DNA of 64,000 bases, taken from the NCBI GenBank assembly GCA_023664045.1, contig JAMPGH010000001.1:1242299-1306298 (forward strand), in the 5' to 3' direction. This DNA comes from Alistipes senegalensis. GTDB lineage: Bacteria; Bacteroidota; Bacteroidia; Bacteroidales; Rikenellaceae. Shown one piece after another: positions 8,389 through 16,256 of the stretch. The first letter of the stretch is position 1; each line of letters begins with the position of its first letter. The notes beneath the pieces were generated by a model that saw nothing but the letters and a program-made list of their open reading frames with translations, ran no database searches and was not told the origin of the DNA. The position numbers and the translations under genes are program-made.

Positions 8389-11300
8389 ATGGCAGAAAAG
8401 AAATTCATCACGTGCGATGGCAACTATGCTGCGGCGCATGTGGCTTACATGTTCTCGGAGGTTGCGGCCATCTATCCCATCACGCCCTCTTCGACCATGG
8501 CCGAACTCGTCGACGAGTGGGCCGCCCAGGGTCGCAAGAATATCTTCGGCGAGACGGTGAAGGTCGTGGAGATGCAGTCCGAGGCCGGTGCCGCCGGCGC
8601 CGTGCACGGTTCGCTGCAGAGCGGAGCCCTCACCTCGACGTTCACCGCGTCGCAGGGCCTGCTGCTGATGATCCCCAATATGTACAAGATCTCGGGCGAG
8701 CTGCTGCCGGGCGTCTTCCACGTCTCGGCGCGTGCGCTGGCCGCGCAGTCGCTGTCGATCTTCGGCGACCATCAGGACGTCATGGCTACGCGCCAGACCG
8801 GCTTCGCCATGCTCGCCACCTCGTCCGTGCAGGAGGTCATGGACCTCGCCGGCATCGCGCATATCGTCTCGCTGAAGGCCCGCGTGCCGTTCCTGCACTT
8901 CTTCGACGGCTTCCGCACCTCGCATGAGATCCAGAAGATCGAGCTCATCGACGAGGCCGCCCTCACGGCCATGCTCGACCGCGACGCCCTGAAGAAATTC
9001 CGTGCCCAGGCGCTCAACCCCGAGCATCCCGTAACGCGCGGTACGGCCCAGAACCCCGACATCTACTTCCAGACCCGCGAGGCGGCCAACAAGTTCTATC
9101 AGGCCGTGCCCGACATGGTCAACGACGCCATGAAGGAGATCTCCAAGATCACGGGCCGCGAGTACAAGCCCTTCACCTACTACGGCGCTGCGGATGCCGA
9201 GCATGTCATCGTCGCGATGGGTTCCGTAACGGAGACCATCAAGGAGACCATCGACTACCTGCAGAAGCAGGGCAAGAAGGTCGGTCTGATCACCGTCCAC
9301 CTCTACCGTCCTTTCTCCGAGAAGTATTTCTTCGACGTCGTGCCCGCTACGGTGAAGCGCGTCTGCGTGCTCGACCGTACGAAGGAGCCCGGCGCCGAGG
9401 GCGAACCTCTCTACCTCGACGTGAAGTCGATGTTCTACGGCAAGCAGCTCCAGCCCATGATCCTCGGCGGCCGCTACGGCCTCTCGTCGAAGGACACCAC
9501 GCCGGCCCAGATGCTCGCCGTCTTCGAGAACCTTGCCGCCGCCGCTCCCAAAGAGCACTTCACGGTGGGTATCAACGACGACGTTACGAACCTCTCGCTG
9601 CCCGTCGGCGAGGAGATTTCGCTCGCCAAGCCCGGTACGTTCGAGGCTCTGTTCTTCGGTCTGGGCGCCGACGGTACGGTGGGTGCCAACAAGAACTCGA
9701 TCAAGATCATCGGCGGCACGACCGACAAGTATTGCCAGGCCTACTTCTCCTACGATTCGAAGAAGTCCGGCGGCTATACCTCGTCGCACCTGCGTTTCGG
9801 CGATCTGCCCATCACTTCGCCCTACCTCGTTACCACGCCCGACTTCGTCGCCTGCCATGTACCTTCGTACGTCGACAAGTACGACGTGCTGAAGGGCCTC
9901 AAGAAGGGCGGTTCGTTCCTGCTGAACTCGGTGCACGACGCCGAGACCACCTGCAAGACGCTGCCCGACCACATGAAGGCTTACCTTGCCAAGAACGACA
10001 TCAACTTCTATATCATCAACGCCACGAAGATCGCCGCCGAGCTGGGTCTGGGTTCGCGTACGAACACCATCATGCAGTCGGCGTTCTTCAAGATCGCCAA
10101 TGTCATTCCGTTCGAGAAGGCCGTCGAGGAGATGAAGCACGCGATCCTCAAGTCCTACGGCAAGAAGGGCGAGGATATCGTCAACATGAACTACGCGGCC
10201 GTTGACGCCGGCGGCAACGCCGTCGTCAAGATCGACGTGCCGGCCGAGTGGGCTTCGATCGAGGTCAAGGCCGCTGCGCACAACGTCGACATGTCGCGTC
10301 CCGAGTTCGTCCGCAACATCGTCGATCCGATCAACGCCCTCAAGGGCGACGACCTGCCCGTCTCGGCTTTCAACGGCCGCGAGGACGGTACGTGGGACAA
10401 CGGCACGGCCGCCTACGAGAAGCGCGGCATCGCCGTCAGCGTCCCCGAGTGGCAGATCGACAACTGCATCCAGTGCAACCAGTGCGCTTACGTCTGCCCC
10501 CACGCCGCCATCCGGCCGTTCCTCGCCACGGAGGCCGAGGCTGCCGCTTCGGGTCTGGAGTGGAAGCAGGGTCTGGGCGAGACCAAAGAGTACAAGTTCC
10601 GCATTCAGGTAACGCCGCTCGACTGTACGGGTTGCAACAACTGCGTCGACGTCTGCCCCGCCAAGGAGAAGGCGCTGGTCATGAAGCCGCTCGAATCGCA
10701 GATGAAGCAGGCCGAGAATTGGGACTACATTACCAAGAACATCGGTTACAAGGAGGTCGTCGACAAGACCAAGTCGGTCAAGAACCTGCAGTTCGCACAG
10801 CCTTTGTTCGAGTTCTCGGGCGCCTGCGCCGGCTGCGGCGAAACCCCCTATATCAAGGCTATTTCGCAGCTCTTCGGCGACAAGATGATGGTCGCCAACG
10901 CCACGGGCTGTACCTCCATCTACTCGGGTTCGGCTCCCTCGACGCCTTATTGCACCAACGCGAAGGGTCAGGGTCCCGCTTGGGCCAACTCGCTCTTCGA
11001 GGATAACGCCGAGTTCGGTCTGGGTATGCACGTCGGTATCGAGAAGCTCCGCGACCGCATTCAGGAGACGATGGAAGCTGCCATCGCTTCTTGCACCAAG
11101 TGTTCCGAGGAGCTGAAGGGCACCATGAAAGAGTGGATCGCCTCGCGCGGTTCGTCGGCCGTTTCGGCCGAGGTTTCGGCCCGTCTGATTCCCATGATGG
11201 AGGCTTGCGGCTGCGACTATTGCAAGAAGATCCTCGAAATGAAGGATTGGCTCGTCAAGAAGTCGCAGTGGATCATCGGCGGCGACGGCTGGGGCTACGA

Positions 11301-11916
11301 CATCGGCTACGGCGGCGTCGACCACGTCCTCGCCTCGGGTCAGGATGTCAACATTCTGGTCGTCGATACGGAGGTCTACTCCAACACCGGCGGTCAGTCG
11401 TCCAAGTCGACGCCCGTGGGTGCCGTCGCCAAGTTTGCATCGAGCGGCAAGCGCATCCGCAAGAAGGACCTCGGCGCGATGGCCATGACCTACGGCTATG
11501 TCTACGTCGCCCAGGTTTCGATCGGCGCGTCGCAGCAGCAGTTGTTCAACGTGCTCAAGGAGGCCGAGGCTTATCCCGGCCCGTCGCTGGTCATCGCCTA
11601 CGCTCCCTGTATCAACCACGGTATCAAGGGCGGCATGACCCGCACGCAGACCGTCGGCAAGGAGGCCGTAGCTTGCGGTTACTGGCACCTGTGGCACTAC
11701 AACCCGCAGCTCGAGGAGCAGGGCAAGAACCCCTTCGTGCTCGACTCCAAAGAGCCCGACTGGTCGAAGTTCCAGGACTTCCTCAAGAAGGAGGTTCGTT
11801 ACACGTCGCTCCAGAAGGCGTTCCCCGCCGAGGCCGAGGAGTTGTTCCGTGCCGCCGAGGAGAATGCCAAGTGGCGTTACAACGGTTACAAGCGTCTCTC
11901 CGCGATCGAGTACTAA
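8389..11916 (+). CDS. nifJ: pyruvate:ferredoxin (flavodoxin) oxidoreductase
   Basis: Oxidative decarboxylation of pyruvate to acetyl-CoA with reduction of ferredoxin; key catabolic step in anaerobic Bacteroidales. 1175 residues from MAEKKFIT, the usual length for the single-chain enzyme. Order seen: N-terminal domain with YPITPSSTMAELVDEW, transketolase-like middle domains, a 2x[4Fe-4S] insert (CIQCNQCAYVCPHAAIRP and CTGCNNCVDVCPAKEKAL), the third-cluster cysteines (ACAGCGETPY and later C residues in EACGCDYC), and the thiamin diphosphate site GGDGWGYDIGYGG followed by EVYSNTGGQSSKSTP. The open frame extends upstream to 8113, but that part lies before the promoter box. A strong terminator follows. 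It supplies reduced ferredoxin for the Rnf complex encoded at 55-61 kb. Confidence 0.97.
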   Translation: MAEKKFITCDGNYAAAHVAYMFSEVAAIYPITPSSTMAELVDEWAAQGRKNIFGETVKVVEMQSEAGAAGAVHGSLQSGALTSTFTASQGLLLMIPNMYKISGELLPGVFHVSARALAAQSLSIFGDHQDVMATRQTGFAMLATSSVQEVMDLAGIAHIVSLKARVPFLHFFDGFRTSHEIQKIELIDEAALTAMLDRDALKKFRAQALNPEHPVTRGTAQNPDIYFQTREAANKFYQAVPDMVNDAMKEISKITGREYKPFTYYGAADAEHVIVAMGSVTETIKETIDYLQKQGKKVGLITVHLYRPFSEKYFFDVVPATVKRVCVLDRTKEPGAEGEPLYLDVKSMFYGKQLQPMILGGRYGLSSKDTTPAQMLAVFENLAAAAPKEHFTVGINDDVTNLSLPVGEEISLAKPGTFEALFFGLGADGTVGANKNSIKIIGGTTDKYCQAYFSYDSKKSGGYTSSHLRFGDLPITSPYLVTTPDFVACHVPSYVDKYDVLKGLKKGGSFLLNSVHDAETTCKTLPDHMKAYLAKNDINFYIINATKIAAELGLGSRTNTIMQSAFFKIANVIPFEKAVEEMKHAILKSYGKKGEDIVNMNYAAVDAGGNAVVKIDVPAEWASIEVKAAAHNVDMSRPEFVRNIVDPINALKGDDLPVSAFNGREDGTWDNGTAAYEKRGIAVSVPEWQIDNCIQCNQCAYVCPHAAIRPFLATEAEAAASGLEWKQGLGETKEYKFRIQVTPLDCTGCNNCVDVCPAKEKALVMKPLESQMKQAENWDYITKNIGYKEVVDKTKSVKNLQFAQPLFEFSGACAGCGETPYIKAISQLFGDKMMVANATGCTSIYSGSAPSTPYCTNAKGQGPAWANSLFEDNAEFGLGMHVGIEKLRDRIQETMEAAIASCTKCSEELKGTMKEWIASRGSSAVSAEVSARLIPMMEACGCDYCKKILEMKDWLVKKSQWIIGGDGWGYDIGYGGVDHVLASGQDVNILVVDTEVYSNTGGQSSKSTPVGAVAKFASSGKRIRKKDLGAMAMTYGYVYVAQVSIGASQQQLFNVLKEAEAYPGPSLVIAYAPCINHGIKGGMTRTQTVGKEAVACGYWHLWHYNPQLEEQGKNPFVLDSKEPDWSKFQDFLKKEVRYTSLQKAFPAEAEELFRAAEENAKWRYNGYKRLSAIEY

Positions 11917-11938
11917 GCGCGAAGAGCGTCGGATTTCG

Positions 11939-11971
11939 AACCGCGCCCCTGAACAGGGGCGCGGTTTTTTT
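11939..11971 (+). terminator. rho-independent terminator of nifJ
   Basis: Perfect 12-base-pair stem (11939-11950 with 11955-11966), GAAC loop, then a T-run to 11971. Confidence 0.92.
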
Positions 11972-11999
11972 GTCGGTTCCCGGATTTCTTTTATCTTTG
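11969..11999 (+). promoter_or_regulatory. promoter of the META-domain lipoprotein gene
   Basis: TTTG (11969-11972), 19 bases, then TATCTTTG (11992-11999): a complete Bacteroidota housekeeping promoter. Its -33 box is formed by the T-run of the nifJ terminator, so the two signals share bases. Confidence 0.8.
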
Positions 12000-12064
12000 T
12001 ATCATCGGGAGGACGGCTCGTTATTTGCCGTTTCCGAGAATTGTCAATTTAAAACGGAAAGATT

Positions 12065-12493
12065 ATGAAAAAGTTTTTCGCAGCCGCTGCGCTGCTTGCT
12101 GCAATGACCGCTTGCGGAGGTGCCGCGAACGACAAACCACTGGAGGGTACCGTCTGGAAGCTCTCGGCGATGGAGGGAATTCCCGCTTCGGCGATCGGGA
12201 GCGAGGAGGACGCGTTCACCTTGTCGTTCGACGGCGAGGAGATGATGGTCGCCGGACGTACGAACTGCAACCGCTTCTTCTCCAATTACGAGGCGATCGA
12301 CGGTACGTTGGCTTTCGGCGACATGGGCATGACGCGCATGGCTTGCCCCGATATGGAGTTCGAGGATGCTTTCGTGCAGATGCTGGGGCGGGTCGACGGC
12401 TTCGCCATCGACGGCGATCGTCTGACGCTTTTCGGCGACGGCGAAACCCTCGCTTCGTTCGAGGCCATCGAGTTGCCGCAGGACGAGGAGTAG
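12065..12493 (+). CDS. META-domain (HslJ-like) lipoprotein
   Basis: 142 residues. The N-terminus is a lipoprotein signal (MKKFFAAAALLAAMTAC, lipobox with Cys17). The rest is one META domain: LEGTVWKLSAMEG, the conserved GRTNCNRFFSNY, and GMTRMACPDMEFEDAF, followed by the terminal strand LTLFGDGE. META domains in HslJ are linked to stress and novobiocin resistance in E. coli, but no biochemical activity is firm. It has its own promoter fused to the nifJ terminator. The protein is acidic at the end (PQDEE). An envelope location, facing the periplasm, is inferred. Confidence 0.88.
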   Translation: MKKFFAAAALLAAMTACGGAANDKPLEGTVWKLSAMEGIPASAIGSEEDAFTLSFDGEEMMVAGRTNCNRFFSNYEAIDGTLAFGDMGMTRMACPDMEFEDAFVQMLGRVDGFAIDGDRLTLFGDGETLASFEAIELPQDEE

Positions 12494-12589
12494 TTTTTCT
12501 CAGAGAACAGCCCCCTCGAAAGAGCCTGTTTCCGCCGGCCATCGCTTTTCTCAGTGGAAGCCGACTTTCGTGGGGGCGGTTCTTTCTGT

Positions 12590-12765
12590 CGAAAGGTTCG
12601 GTTTGCGCAGGCAGCCAACGCTTTCTTCGAGGAATCCGGCCTTTCGTATTCAAGGACCGGGTTCCCGTTTTCGAAAGATTCGGTTTCCGCAGGCAGCAAA
12701 CGCTTTCCTCGAGGAATCCGATCTTTCGTACTCAAGGGCCGGGTCCCCGTTTTCGAAAGGTTCGC
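12590..12765. repeat. 82-base tandem repeat, two copies and a partial third
   Basis: Copies at 12590-12671 and 12672-12753, each starting CGAAAG[GA]TTCGG and ending with CCCGTTTT, differing at a scattered set of positions; a truncated third copy begins at 12754. It lies between the META gene and the bidirectional terminator at 12825. No reading frame of convincing character crosses it. Confidence 0.85.
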
Positions 12766-12824
12766 CGGGCGCAAACGTTTCTCGTATTCGGGGCAGGTTT
12801 CTCGAAAGATTCTTTCGGGTATAC

Positions 12825-12861
12825 AAAAAAAAGACTTCCGGTTTTCCGGAAGTCTTTTTTT
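12825..12861. terminator. bidirectional terminator between META gene and rpmA
   Basis: AAGACTTCCGG (12831-12841) and CCGGAAGTCTT (12846-12856) form an 11-base-pair stem over TTTT, extended by A8 on the left and T7 on the right, so it can stop transcription from both sides. Confidence 0.9.
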
Positions 12862-12972
12862 CTTCGTTGCGGCGGGTTGTGGCAGGGGATTTTTTCGATC
12901 GTAAGGAGTTTTCAGGCTTCTTCGGAGTTTTTCTTCTCTCAAGGCCTTTTAGCTCTGTCAATCCTCTCTCCT

Positions 12973-13152
12973 CTCAAGTTCCCTTTCTTCAAGGGCTCTT
13001 TTCCGAGTTCCTTTATGGGGGGCTTCTCTCTCTTTCGAGGTCCTTTATGAGGCCCCTCTTTCTCAAGTTCCCCTTTCTTCAAGGGCTCTTTTCCGAGCTC
13101 CTTTATGGGGTCCCCTCTCTTTTTTCCGAGGTCCTCTTTACGAGCCCCCCCC
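12973..13152. repeat. 89-base pyrimidine-rich tandem repeat ending in C8
   Basis: Two degenerate copies (12973-13061 and 13062-about 13150), both opening CTCAAGTTCCC and containing TTTCTTCAAGGGCTCTTTT. A C8 run at 13145-13152 closes the array, 36 bases from the rpmA stop. With the 82-base repeat and the terminator this accounts for most of the 694-base gap 12494-13187; I see no gene in it. Confidence 0.8.
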
Positions 13153-13187
13153 TCTCTTTCGCCCCGGCCGCTTTTTCTCTTCGCTGC

Positions 13188-13448
13188 CTATTCGGCCAGC
13201 GGGGTTACGCTCACATAGGATTTTCCTTCGCCTTTTTTGCAGAAGGCTACCGTGCCGTCTACCAGTGCGAAGAGGGTGTGATCCTTGCCCATGCCTACGT
13301 TTTCGCCGGGGTTGTGCACCGTGCCGCGCTGGCGTACGATGATGTTGCCCGCCTTTGCGAACTGCCCGCCGAACAATTTGATGCCGAGTCGTTTGCTCTC
13401 CGACTCACGGCCGTTCTTCGAACTACCTACACCTTTCTTGTGTGCCAT
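13188..13448 (-). CDS. rpmA: 50S ribosomal protein L27
   Basis: 86 residues starting [18 protein letters not shown], the characteristic N-terminus that reaches the peptidyl-transferase centre, and containing [10 protein letters not shown], as in all L27. No Firmicutes-type cleavable leader. It follows rplU by 20 bases, the standard rplU-rpmA order. Downstream, on the coding strand, come a G8 tract and purine-rich tandem repeats before the shared terminator at 12825. Confidence 0.98.
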   Translation of the reverse strand: MAHKKGVGSSKNGRESESKRLGIKLFGGQFAKAGNIIVRQRGTVHNPGENVGMGKDHTLFALVDGTVAFCKKGEGKSYVSVTPLAE

Positions 13449-13468
13449 GTTGATTCGGTTTTAAAAGG

Positions 13469-13780
13469 TTACGCAACGATTTCCTCGACAAGAATCTGCG
13501 TCAGATACTGGCGATGACCGTTGCATTTCTGGTATCCCGTGCGACGCTTTTTCTTGAAGACCAGAACTTTGTCGTCCTTGAGGTGCTTCAGGATCTTGCA
13601 CTTTACCGAGGCGCCTTCTACTACAGGTGCGCCTACTTTGACCTGACCGTCGTTGTCTGCGAGCAGGACTTTGTCGAAACTTACGGACGAATTTTCTTCG
13701 CCCTGAAGACGGTGAACATAAAGTTTCCGACCTTTTTCAGCTTTGAATTGCTGACCTGCGATCTCTACTATAACGTACAT
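13469..13780 (-). CDS. rplU: 50S ribosomal protein L21
   Basis: 103 residues starting [17 protein letters not shown] and ending with the conserved [15 protein letters not shown] segment that binds 23S rRNA. First gene of the rplU-rpmA operon, read from a full-consensus promoter at 13823-13852. The ~40-base leader contains an 8-base inverted repeat (13792-13799 with 13807-13814) that could form a hairpin just upstream of the start. Confidence 0.98.
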   Translation of the reverse strand: MYVIVEIAGQQFKAEKGRKLYVHRLQGEENSSVSFDKVLLADNDGQVKVGAPVVEGASVKCKILKHLKDDKVLVFKKKRRTGYQKCNGHRQYLTQILVEEIVA

Positions 13781-13791
13781 GAATGCGTTTT

Positions 13792-13814
13792 ATTATGTAT
13801 AATAGGTACATAAT
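13792..13814 (-). promoter_or_regulatory. inverted repeat in rplU leader
   Basis: ATTATGTA and TACATAAT, perfect 8-base arms with a 7-base loop, inside the short rplU leader. Possible autoregulatory hairpin; only position and symmetry support it. Confidence 0.4.
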
Positions 13815-13822
13815 TCGAGGTG

Positions 13823-13852
13823 CAAATATACGCATATTTATCGTATAAACAA
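13823..13852 (-). promoter_or_regulatory. promoter of rplU-rpmA
   Basis: On the minus strand TTG (13850-13852), 19 bases, TATATTTG (13823-13830). Matches the Bacteroidota consensus in both boxes and spacing. Confidence 0.78.
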
Positions 13853-13947
13853 CATCCGCGGGAACTTTTTTTTGCCGGCCGATCCTCTGGCACGGTTTTG
13901 GGCCGGGGCGGCTGCGGTTCCGGGGTCGTGCCGGTGCTTGGTTGGCC

Positions 13948-14316
13948 ATGCAAAGGATATTGATCGCTTCCGACGACGGGTTTTCCCGCGAGTTGATACG
14001 TCTCGCGCTTTCGGGCGTCGGGGCGGAGGTGCGATGTTGCGGGTGCGGTTCGGAGTTGGAGCGGTTGTGCGGGCGCATGGTCTTCGATCTGGTCATCGTG
14101 TTGCGTTGCGCGCCCTTTTTTTGCGGCCGGGAGTTGATCGGGCGGCTGCGGCCCGAGGGACTGCGGCATCCGGTCTTCTTCGTCGTTTCGTGGCAGCAGA
14201 GCGAGCAGACCGTGTTGAGTTTGTTGGAGTGCGGCGTCGACCAGTACCTGACTTTTCCCGTCAGCTTGCAGCGGCTCCGTTCCAAAGTCGTCGATGTGTT
14301 GTCCGCAGTAAGGTAG
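13948..14316 (+). CDS. receiver-domain protein without phospho-acceptor aspartate
   Basis: 122 residues from MQRILIASDD with the alternating strand/helix pattern of a CheY-like receiver and nothing else. The acidic pair is kept (Asp9-Asp10), but the third-strand segment reads FDLVIVLRC, placing Leu52 where the phosphorylated Asp should be, and the last-strand Lys-Pro pair is replaced (LTFPVS, Phe103). Ser81 stands at the Thr/Ser position. So the fold is likely and ordinary phosphorylation is not. A TTG six bases upstream is a weaker start. The next gene starts 2 bases after the stop, so it is co-translated with the helical-repeat protein. Unusually many leucines use TTG, as in the two genes that follow. 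Confidence 0.75.
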   Translation: MQRILIASDDGFSRELIRLALSGVGAEVRCCGCGSELERLCGRMVFDLVIVLRCAPFFCGRELIGRLRPEGLRHPVFFVVSWQQSEQTVLSLLECGVDQYLTFPVSLQRLRSKVVDVLSAVR

Positions 14317-14318
14317 GT

Positions 14319-15245
14319 ATGGTCTCTTCTCTTTCGGTTTGCGCTCTCTTTTCGGCCCTCGCCGCCGCCGGGTTCTCGGTCTTGTTCGGCGTCGAATCCT
14401 TGCGGTTGCGGCGCCGGGGTTGCGACAGCGTGTTGCGGCGGCGGTATCTGCGGATCGTCATGACCGCGTTGTTCGCCGGCGAACGCCTCGTGCCGCGCTT
14501 TCCCATGTTGCGGAGGCGCGGCGCCCGGCTGTTGCTCGCCGAAACGTTGGCAGGAATCGTTACCATGACTTACGGACTTGACGTCGCTTTGCTCCGGCGC
14601 ATCGTGCGGCGTTACCGGATCGACGAGTGGTTGTTGCGGCGCGCACGGTATGCGCAGGGTTACCGGCGGGCCCGTTGCCTCGCGTTGTTGGCGGCTTTGC
14701 CCGTCGGCCGGGAGGTCGCCCGCCGTGCCGCCCGCTACGGGCGCAGCCGGAACCGCTATGTTCGCTTCTACGCCTTGTTGATCCGGATGACGGCCGAGCC
14801 CGCGGCTGCCTTGCGTTGCATCTCCGGGTTCCCGCAGCCGTTTTCGGAAGCCGAGGTCGCCGAGATCACGGCTCTGTTGCGGCGCGGGTTGTTGCCTCTC
14901 GCCTACGAGCCTCTGGTCGCTTCCTCGTCGTCCAATCTGCGGAGGGTGGGGCTGAGCATCGTGCGGCAGTTCGGCATCGAGCAGGCCGAACCTTTCTTGT
15001 GGAGGATGCTCGCCGAGGAGGAGGGCGCCGATGCGTTGCATGCGTTGTGCGCGCTGCGACGGCCGTTGGTCCGGCCGGAGGTCGTCGGTTTCGTCTCCCG
15101 CCTGAATCCCGGCGAGCGCCGGACCTTGATGCGTTACATGGCCCGAATGGGTTATTCGCCCCGGTTGCTGCGACGGCTCTTCGATCCGGGCGAATGCGCG
15201 TATTACGAAACGATCGTGCGATCTTATAAACGTTGTCTGGTATGA
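14319..15245 (+). CDS. membrane-anchored helical-repeat (HEAT-like) protein
   Basis: 308 residues from MVSSLSVCALF. One N-terminal hydrophobic segment (about 4-24) is followed by an arginine- and leucine-rich soluble part built of short amphipathic helices, with a repeating pattern such as LRRGLLPLAYEPLVASSSSNLRRVGLSIVRQFG split over several units; this resembles HEAT repeats but I cannot place exact units. Starts two bases after the receiver-like gene and overlaps the next start in ATGA. Likely a scaffold at the inner face of the membrane, an inference from topology and the arginine content. Exact family not recognised. Confidence 0.6.
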   Translation: MVSSLSVCALFSALAAAGFSVLFGVESLRLRRRGCDSVLRRRYLRIVMTALFAGERLVPRFPMLRRRGARLLLAETLAGIVTMTYGLDVALLRRIVRRYRIDEWLLRRARYAQGYRRARCLALLAALPVGREVARRAARYGRSRNRYVRFYALLIRMTAEPAAALRCISGFPQPFSEAEVAEITALLRRGLLPLAYEPLVASSSSNLRRVGLSIVRQFGIEQAEPFLWRMLAEEEGADALHALCALRRPLVRPEVVGFVSRLNPGERRTLMRYMARMGYSPRLLRRLFDPGECAYYETIVRSYKRCLV

Positions 15246-16153
15246 TGGCTGTCGTCGTTTGGATTTTCGCGGGGGCGGCGATCGCCGGAGCTTGCCTGTA
15301 CGTGCTGCCGCTCGTTCGGGCCCGCAACCGACGGTCGCTGACCTCCTGTATGTACGGTATGGCCGGCGATGCGTCGGCCGTTGTCGGATTCTCGCTGCTG
15401 TGCAGCGGGGTGCGGCGGAGCGGCCAGATCGAGAACCTCCTTTCGTCGGAATATGCCCGTTGCGAGGTGATCGTGGTGGCGGATGCCTGGCATCGTCCCG
15501 TCTTCTTCGAGTCGCTGGTGGCCCGTTACAAGTTGATCCGCGTCGAATATCTCCCCGCCGACGAGTTTCCCGTGCATCGCGTGCGGAGCATGTGGCGGTC
15601 GCGCAAGCGTTGTTTCCGAAGGTTGGTGTTGCTCGATTGTTCCGGGGAGAGCCCCGAGGGCGATTTCGATGCCGCGGCATCGGTCGCTACCTACGATTGG
15701 TTGATTCCCGTCCGCAACGGGCGTTATCTATTGCCGGGGGCGCTCGAACGACTGGCGGTCGAAGTGGGACAGTCGGCTCCCGGTTCGGTCGGAGTGATCC
15801 GTTCGCGGATCGGCGAGCCTTTCGTTCTCTTCAGCCGCGAGGCGGTCGTCGCGGCCGGCGGGTTCGGCCGACACCCGGAGCGGCGGATTCCGCGACGCGC
15901 CCGCCGCAGGTTGTGGGAGCCGTTTTTCTGGCGCTCGGAGTTCCGGCGCTCGGAGTTCCGGCGGTCGTCGGGCCGGCGGTGGCGTCCGTGGGTGTCGGCG
16001 CTCCTCGTCGGCGGAATCGCCGCAGCCGGTTGGACCGGGCGTTGGGCACTCGTCTGCGTGTTGCTCATGGCGGCCGTCGGGTGGTGTGCCGCGGCGTGCG
16101 GCCGGTTGTTGTCCGACGAAATGGCCGGCCGGAACCGCTTGTCGGACCTTTGA
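15242..16153 (+). CDS. degenerate glycosyltransferase-like membrane protein
   Basis: 303 residues from MMAVVVWIFAG. An N-terminal helix (about 2-22), a central part with Rossmann-like segments (VVGFSLLCSG, CEVIVVADAW, RLVLLDCSGE, YDWLIPVRNG, ending FVLFSREAVVAAGGFG as in GT2 enzymes), and two C-terminal hydrophobic helices. I do not see a convincing DxD metal motif or Q/RxxRW, so activity is doubtful. Starts inside the previous stop (ATGA). A 15-base exact tandem duplication (15931-15945 and 15946-15960) makes a five-residue in-frame repeat (RSEFR twice) just before the last helices. Pairing of receiver, HEAT-like and GT2-like proteins suggests an envelope polysaccharide role, not proven. Confidence 0.55.
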   Translation: MMAVVVWIFAGAAIAGACLYVLPLVRARNRRSLTSCMYGMAGDASAVVGFSLLCSGVRRSGQIENLLSSEYARCEVIVVADAWHRPVFFESLVARYKLIRVEYLPADEFPVHRVRSMWRSRKRCFRRLVLLDCSGESPEGDFDAAASVATYDWLIPVRNGRYLLPGALERLAVEVGQSAPGSVGVIRSRIGEPFVLFSREAVVAAGGFGRHPERRIPRRARRRLWEPFFWRSEFRRSEFRRSSGRRWRPWVSALLVGGIAAAGWTGRWALVCVLLMAAVGWCAAACGRLLSDEMAGRNRLSDL

Positions 16154-16174
16154 GATGCGGGCATATCGAATTAG

Positions 16175-16190
16175 TGTGAAAAATTTCACA
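16175..16190. promoter_or_regulatory. perfect Crp/Fnr-type palindrome upstream of cysQ
   Basis: TGTGAAAAATTTCACA: TGTGA, six bases, TCACA, with 7-base perfect arms. Identical to the E. coli CRP half-sites. It lies 18 bases upstream of a TATCTTTA box, over the -33 region, where a bound regulator would block or touch RNA polymerase. Confidence 0.55.
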
Positions 16191-16207
16191 GTCTCGTAAA
16201 ATTAGCT

Positions 16208-16215
16208 TATCTTTA
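16208..16215 (+). promoter_or_regulatory. candidate -7 box of cysQ
   Basis: TATCTTTA, one mismatch to TAnnTTTG. It would start transcription about at the in-frame ATG 16218, so it favours the downstream ATG at 16257. Confidence 0.45.
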
Positions 16216-16256
16216 CCATGCCGATTTCCCATACCGACCTTAAATCACGCGCTACG

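Noticed and set aside
8374-11697. 1107-codon open frame on the minus strand within nifJ
   Set aside because: It mirrors the codon positions of nifJ in a GC-rich gene, has no domain-like motifs and is rich in Arg/Leu/Val/Asp as expected for antisense noise.
12590-12765. 82-base repeats as a CRISPR array
   Set aside because: Copies are contiguous with no spacers, only two and a part, and differ by substitutions; no cas gene nearby.
12065-13517. long plus-strand frames through 12554-13517
   Set aside because: They read degenerate repeats and the antisense of rpmA; no start signal, no conserved domain.
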